Shown piece after piece: positions 61,062 to 64,000 of a DNA stretch of 64,000 bases (position 1 is the first letter of the stretch; every line of letters starts with the position of its first letter). The position numbers were made by a program, and so were the translations under genes. The DNA comes from Leptospira kobayashii (lineage in GTDB: Bacteria > Spirochaetota > Leptospiria > Leptospirales > Leptospiraceae): contig NZ_AP025028.1 in assembly GCF_003114835.2 (NCBI RefSeq), positions 3,810,001 to 3,874,000 of the forward strand. The letters are read 5' to 3'. The notes below the pieces were generated by a model. The model saw nothing but the letters and a program-made list of their open reading frames with translations, did not search any database and was not told where the DNA came from.

Positions 61062-61074
61062 AGAAACATTACAG
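61062..61074 (-). promoter_or_regulatory. Pho-box-like motif upstream of the TonB receptor
   Basis: On the minus strand: CTGTAATGTTTCT, 71 nt before the receptor start. It differs in one base from the start of the motif upstream of the 600-aa lipoprotein (CTGTCATGTTTCT at 63665-63684). Nearby TTACATTTCCGTTACA on the same strand forms a further direct repeat. Likely a shared regulator site; phosphate control is a guess from similarity to the E. coli Pho box. Confidence 0.5.
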
Positions 61075-61110
61075 TTTGTTTAATTTATTGTAACGGAAAT
61101 GTAATATAAA

Positions 61111-61689
61111 CTAAGGAGCTACCACACCTACTTTGTATTTTCCTCCCACTTCAAAGATCATTTTAACCTGATCGGTGTTAATCGACTTTCCATCCGCTAA
61201 AACTTCCAAAGAACCCGGCTTATAACCTGTAATTTTGTTGTAAGTCCTAGGTTTTTCCCAGACGATTTTTTTAATAGTGAGCCGATTTCCTTTGATGCTT
61301 TCTCTTAAACGTTGGATTCCAAGATCCTGTCTGTTTTGAATTAGTTTTTTGTAATCCTCCAGGGGAGTGACATCCAAAGAAGTCCCGTAACCCAATGTAT
61401 TTGGAAATACAACGGTTTCCTGTTCGAAAGGAGTAAATAAAGAAATATAATCCGTTTTATAGGAAGCTTGTGCTTCCTTTAAAAAAGCAAGCAGCGCTTC
61501 CTCTTTTGTAGAAAATCCGTTTTGGATCGTATAGGAATCCTTAATATGGGCACGAATTTTTGCCTTTGAGTCCGCCATACGGAGTTCTTCCTGCCGGTTT
61601 ACTTTTTCCAAATCGGCACGCCAGTCTTGTTTGGATTCGCATCCGATCACAGTAAGTAGTAGAATGATTGATTGTAGTATTTTTTTCAT
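61111..61689 (-). CDS. Hypothetical lipoprotein
   Basis: 192 aa. Lipoprotein signal KKILQSIILLLTVIGCESKQ (Cys17). Then a charged helix (DWRADLEKVNRQEELRMADSKAKIRAHIK) and a mixed alpha/beta domain ending in KMIFEVGGKYKVGVV. Family not recognised. 69 nt after the 600-aa lipoprotein gene (with a terminator between) and 119 nt before the receptor gene, so probably in the same regulon rather than one mRNA. Confidence 0.75.
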   Translation of the reverse strand: MKKILQSIILLLTVIGCESKQDWRADLEKVNRQEELRMADSKAKIRAHIKDSYTIQNGFSTKEEALLAFLKEAQASYKTDYISLFTPFEQETVVFPNTLGYGTSLDVTPLEDYKKLIQNRQDLGIQRLRESIKGNRLTIKKIVWEKPRTYNKITGYKPGSLEVLADGKSINTDQVKMIFEVGGKYKVGVVAP

Positions 61690-61702
61690 AAGAGTAAATA
61701 AG

Positions 61703-61730
61703 AAGACCCTAGTTGTTACGCTAGGGTCTT
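61703..61730 (-). terminator. Hairpin terminator after the 600-aa lipoprotein gene
   Basis: AAGACCCTAG-TTGTTACG-CTAGGGTCTT is a perfect 10-bp stem. On the minus strand it is followed by TCTTATTTACTC, a moderately T-rich tail. It lies 28 nt after the lipoprotein stop. Confidence 0.82.
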
Positions 61731-61758
61731 TGTAATCCAGTTTTAAATTGAATTTAGA

Positions 61759-63561
61759 TTATCTTGCGCGGTAAACCGTCCAAGAATCCCACCATTTGTT
61801 TCCGGATGCACCACCACCGTTGTTCGCAAGACCCGATCTAGTTGTGAAATCAGGCTTAGTCGCCGAAAATCCACAATCAGTTGCAGTAATGTTTCCAAGG
61901 GAAGTTACCGGAGTTGCTGTTAGCGTGCTTGCTTGGTTAGTATTCAAGCTTGTGCACTGACCACCTATGGCATTTGCTTTTGCGCCCGTCATAACTTCTC
62001 CCACAAGTGAACTAGCCGTAGGGTTTGTAGAACCAGTAGTAGGTGTTCCAGCGTTGTCGTTACACTGAAAGTTACCTTTCGCAAAACCATAAACTAAACC
62101 GTTTGTGAATGTTCCAGTCATACCTTCTCTGTATCTTTGGCCATATCCGTTAGCAACTTCCGCTCCAACGAGTGTGAAATTTGATACAGTCGGGTTGGAA
62201 TAAGTTCCACCTGCAGATACCGGTTGAACACCTGCGTTATGAGAACCGTCCATTTCCATACCGTGAGGATCAGTGGAAGGAGAACCACCGCAAGTGGTAG
62301 GATATTTAATACCGATGAAAGTATTGAGTGTTCCGTTGAACCCTTCATCCATATCAAAGTCGTCATCCAATCCACCGGTGGATAGTAAGTGGTCGCCAGT
62401 AACGGTACCACCCCACCATTCGAACGAGTCGTCCAATCCACGGTGCACTTGCACGTAGCTGTAGTTGGAACTGTTGGTTACAGTATAGGAAGAAATACCG
62501 TTCAACTCATCTCCAGGTGCCACCTCGTTTCCAGCGAATTCTACGATTACATATTTCAAAGTAACTGTTGAATTTGTAGTTCTAGGGTAAGATTGAGGAG
62601 TTGTTCCTTCCGTTACCGCACTTCTAGTTCCAACTCCATTACCGATGATTACGATACCACCCCAGTCACTCGGATATCTGGATCCGGGATTTTGAGAAGA
62701 TGTGAAACAAATCGGGTTAGCAGCTGTTCCTTGTGCATCCAAAGTTCCGTTGTCTTGGATGAATAAAGAAGATCCACGGTTACCAAAGATAGTAGCACCG
62801 GGAGATACTACTAGTTTTCCACCACTTTTAATGGTTACAGTTCCACTTAGAATTGCAGAGTTGGAGACCGTTTTGGTAGTAGTAATATCTCCGCTGATCA
62901 CTTCAGGGGATCCGGAAATGTTTTTACCGTCACAGATGTTTTCCCCAACAGTAGGAGAAACCAGGTTGTATTGACCTTTGATCACTACAGATACCGACTT
63001 AACAGTGATTTGGAAACCACTTGCAGTGATTTTTACTTGGTCTTTATTTGTAAGATCACCTGAATTGATGTTTACGTCCATGGATGCAGTTCCAATCGCT
63101 TGTGTGAAAGTGGAAGCATCTAAAGCAGCAATTGTATCACAGCTGTTTGTTGAATTGTCCGCTCCAGAAGATCCAACAGCGGTTAATGTAAAGTTTCCGT
63201 TGGATTGGTTGACTTTGAAGTTGAGAACAAATTCTCCGTCAAGTCCCGTTCCAGGGCTCCCCACAGTTAGTGCTGCAGCAGTTTGACAAGCAGTAAAATC
63301 GGAAACAGTTCCTTGCCCGTCTGTCAGCGTGTTTGTAGAACCGTTTGCAATCGTTACTTTACCGTCTCTGGTTGCAATTCCACTGGAATCAGCAAGAGTT
63401 GCAGTCAAAGTAACAGTTGCTTCGTATCCTTGGCTTAAGTATAAAGCGGCAAGCAACAATCCAAGATTGTCGTCTTTTGATTTTGGCTTACAATTGGTAG
63501 CACTGAAAGCAAACAAACTGATTGCAGCCAACACCGCTCCTTTTTTCCATAATTGATTCAT
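61759..63561 (-). CDS. Large surface lipoprotein with right-handed repeat-like beta domain
   Basis: 600 aa. Signal KKGAVLAAISLFAFSATNC (Cys24). Residues 30-210 are beta-sandwich-like and rich in Thr and Ser; residues about 210-600 are a parallel-repeat-like domain: NSAILSGTVTIKSGGKLVVSPGATIFG, SDWGGIVIIGNG, LKYVIVEFAGNE, LDDSFEWWGGTVTGDHLLSTGGLDDDFDMDEGFNG. The WGGI and DDSFEW-DDDFD pattern belongs to a family that, in Bacteroidetes and others, is encoded next to TonB-dependent receptors. Acidic DDDFDMDE may bind calcium. Likely a surface partner of the receptor. Confidence 0.85.
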   Translation of the reverse strand: MNQLWKKGAVLAAISLFAFSATNCKPKSKDDNLGLLLAALYLSQGYEATVTLTATLADSSGIATRDGKVTIANGSTNTLTDGQGTVSDFTACQTAAALTVGSPGTGLDGEFVLNFKVNQSNGNFTLTAVGSSGADNSTNSCDTIAALDASTFTQAIGTASMDVNINSGDLTNKDQVKITASGFQITVKSVSVVIKGQYNLVSPTVGENICDGKNISGSPEVISGDITTTKTVSNSAILSGTVTIKSGGKLVVSPGATIFGNRGSSLFIQDNGTLDAQGTAANPICFTSSQNPGSRYPSDWGGIVIIGNGVGTRSAVTEGTTPQSYPRTTNSTVTLKYVIVEFAGNEVAPGDELNGISSYTVTNSSNYSYVQVHRGLDDSFEWWGGTVTGDHLLSTGGLDDDFDMDEGFNGTLNTFIGIKYPTTCGGSPSTDPHGMEMDGSHNAGVQPVSAGGTYSNPTVSNFTLVGAEVANGYGQRYREGMTGTFTNGLVYGFAKGNFQCNDNAGTPTTGSTNPTASSLVGEVMTGAKANAIGGQCTSLNTNQASTLTATPVTSLGNITATDCGFSATKPDFTTRSGLANNGGGASGNKWWDSWTVYRAR

Positions 63562-63664
63562 GTTAATCCTCTTTCGAATAAATCGAATTTATAAACCAGC
63601 GGGTATTCCCGTCTGGGAAAACGAATGTATTTCCCCCTGGCTCGTATTCCAATATGCATCTTTT

Positions 63665-63684
63665 CTGTTACAGAAACATGACAG
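63665..63684 (-). promoter_or_regulatory. Pho-box-like motif upstream of the 600-aa lipoprotein
   Basis: Minus strand: CTGTCAT-GTTT-CTGTAAC-AG. The first 7-mer is a perfect and the second a one-off match to the E. coli Pho-box unit CTGTCAT/CTGTCAC, with the right 4-base spacer. It lies about 104 nt before the start codon, and a related motif is upstream of the TonB receptor. Confidence 0.55.
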
Positions 63685-64000
63685 GTGGGTGAAGGTTTCG
63701 TAAAAAGAGGGGAGTTTTGATACCTGTGTCCGCGGTATGCTTATCACAACAGGTGAGCTTTTGCTTCGTGTTTTGATATAGTGAGGAAAATTTGTTTTGG
63801 GATTTAGAAGTCATACGGTTATATAGTGTTCCACCTAACCCCAACAAGACCAAAGACATGCTCGGAGCCCAATCCTCCGGAGCAAGCGGTCCGCAGTTAT
63901 AGAAAAACAAAACCAAAATCAGGCTAAGAGCGCACCCTCTCTCTCGCCTAATCAGGTTTTGTTTTCTAAGGAGTAACCGAAACAGGGATTGACTTCGCAT
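63668..64000 (-). CDS. Possible small lipoprotein at the window edge
   Basis: 110 aa frame; its first Met lies on the last base of the window, so the true start may be outside. RERGCALSLILVLFFYNCGPLAPEDWAPSMSLVLLGLGGTLYNRM has the look of a spirochaetal lipoprotein signal (FFYNC) followed by a second hydrophobic stretch. The C-terminal 45 residues have no clear pattern and overlap the Pho-box-like site, so the gene may be false. Confidence 0.35.
   Translation of the reverse strand: MRSQSLFRLLLRKQNLIRRERGCALSLILVLFFYNCGPLAPEDWAPSMSLVLLGLGGTLYNRMTSKSQNKFSSLYQNTKQKLTCCDKHTADTGIKTPLFLRNLHPPVMFL

Overview
The window looks like chromosomal DNA of a spirochaete of the genus Leptospira, probably an environmental or saprophytic lineage. 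The basis is AT-rich coding sequence, many exported proteins with relaxed spirochaetal lipoboxes (Cys preceded by residues such as FN, FPE or QT), several class III cyclase and hybrid-kinase proteins, ThyX, TTG and GTG starts, and short tightly packed operons separated by GC-rich palindromic repeats. No rRNA, phage, integrase, transposase or CRISPR array is visible. The species assignment is inference, not a database result.

Layout. 1-4.6 kb: a minus-strand operon of a FecR-like protein carrying a CxxCH haem-type motif, an outer-membrane beta-barrel and a DsbD/CcdA-type thiol transporter, then thyX. 4.6-7.5 kb: alpha/beta hydrolase, SRPBCC and NTF2-like proteins. 7.5-11.9 kb: minus-strand operon metG - adenylate cyclase - hisI (with its metal-binding motif displaced) - rhodanese. 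11.9-15.9 kb: TerB-like protein, a 915-aa DUF2207/Tim44-like/zinc-ribbon membrane protein and a HAD hydrolase. 16-24.6 kb: housekeeping and metabolic genes (methyltransferase, acyl-CoA dehydrogenase, ruvC, PON-like lipoprotein, phasin-like protein, tRNA-Pro, sixA-like, rppH, acylphosphatase, aldo/keto reductase). 24.6-28 kb: minus-strand operon acyl-CoA dehydrogenase - APH-type kinase - DUF6285-like - histidine phosphatase, resembling a split ACAD10/11 pathway. 28-33.3 kb: M23/LysM peptidase, CPBP protease and M32 carboxypeptidase. 33.3-35.5 kb: tRNA-Gly followed by a 278-bp tandem duplication carrying copies of the tRNA 3' end, and an MBL-fold lipoprotein. 35.5-43.4 kb: RsbQ-like hydrolase coupled to a PAS hybrid histidine kinase, an outer-membrane protein, a divergent SDR/TetR pair with a perfect palindrome, GC-rich repeats, and a chemotaxis receptor with an extra C-terminal domain.

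44-56.6 kb is the best candidate for an undescribed system. A plus-strand operon with overlapping genes encodes a PqqD-like protein, an ATP-grasp enzyme, a fold-III PLP decarboxylase-like enzyme, a urea-transporter/M23-peptidase fusion, a TPR-beta-barrel outer-membrane protein and a double cNMP-binding-domain protein. It converges with a minus-strand operon encoding a TPR protein (a paralogue of the TPR half of the outer-membrane protein), a solute-binding lipoprotein without an ABC transporter, and a 1032-aa dCache-kinase-receiver-cyclase. I read this as a synthesis/export module for a modified amino-acid-derived product plus its sensory circuit; the chemistry is not known.

56.6-64 kb: ankyrin lipoprotein, band-7 lipoprotein, then a TonB-dependent receptor, a small lipoprotein and a 600-aa surface lipoprotein. 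The receptor and the large lipoprotein share a Pho-box-like upstream motif.
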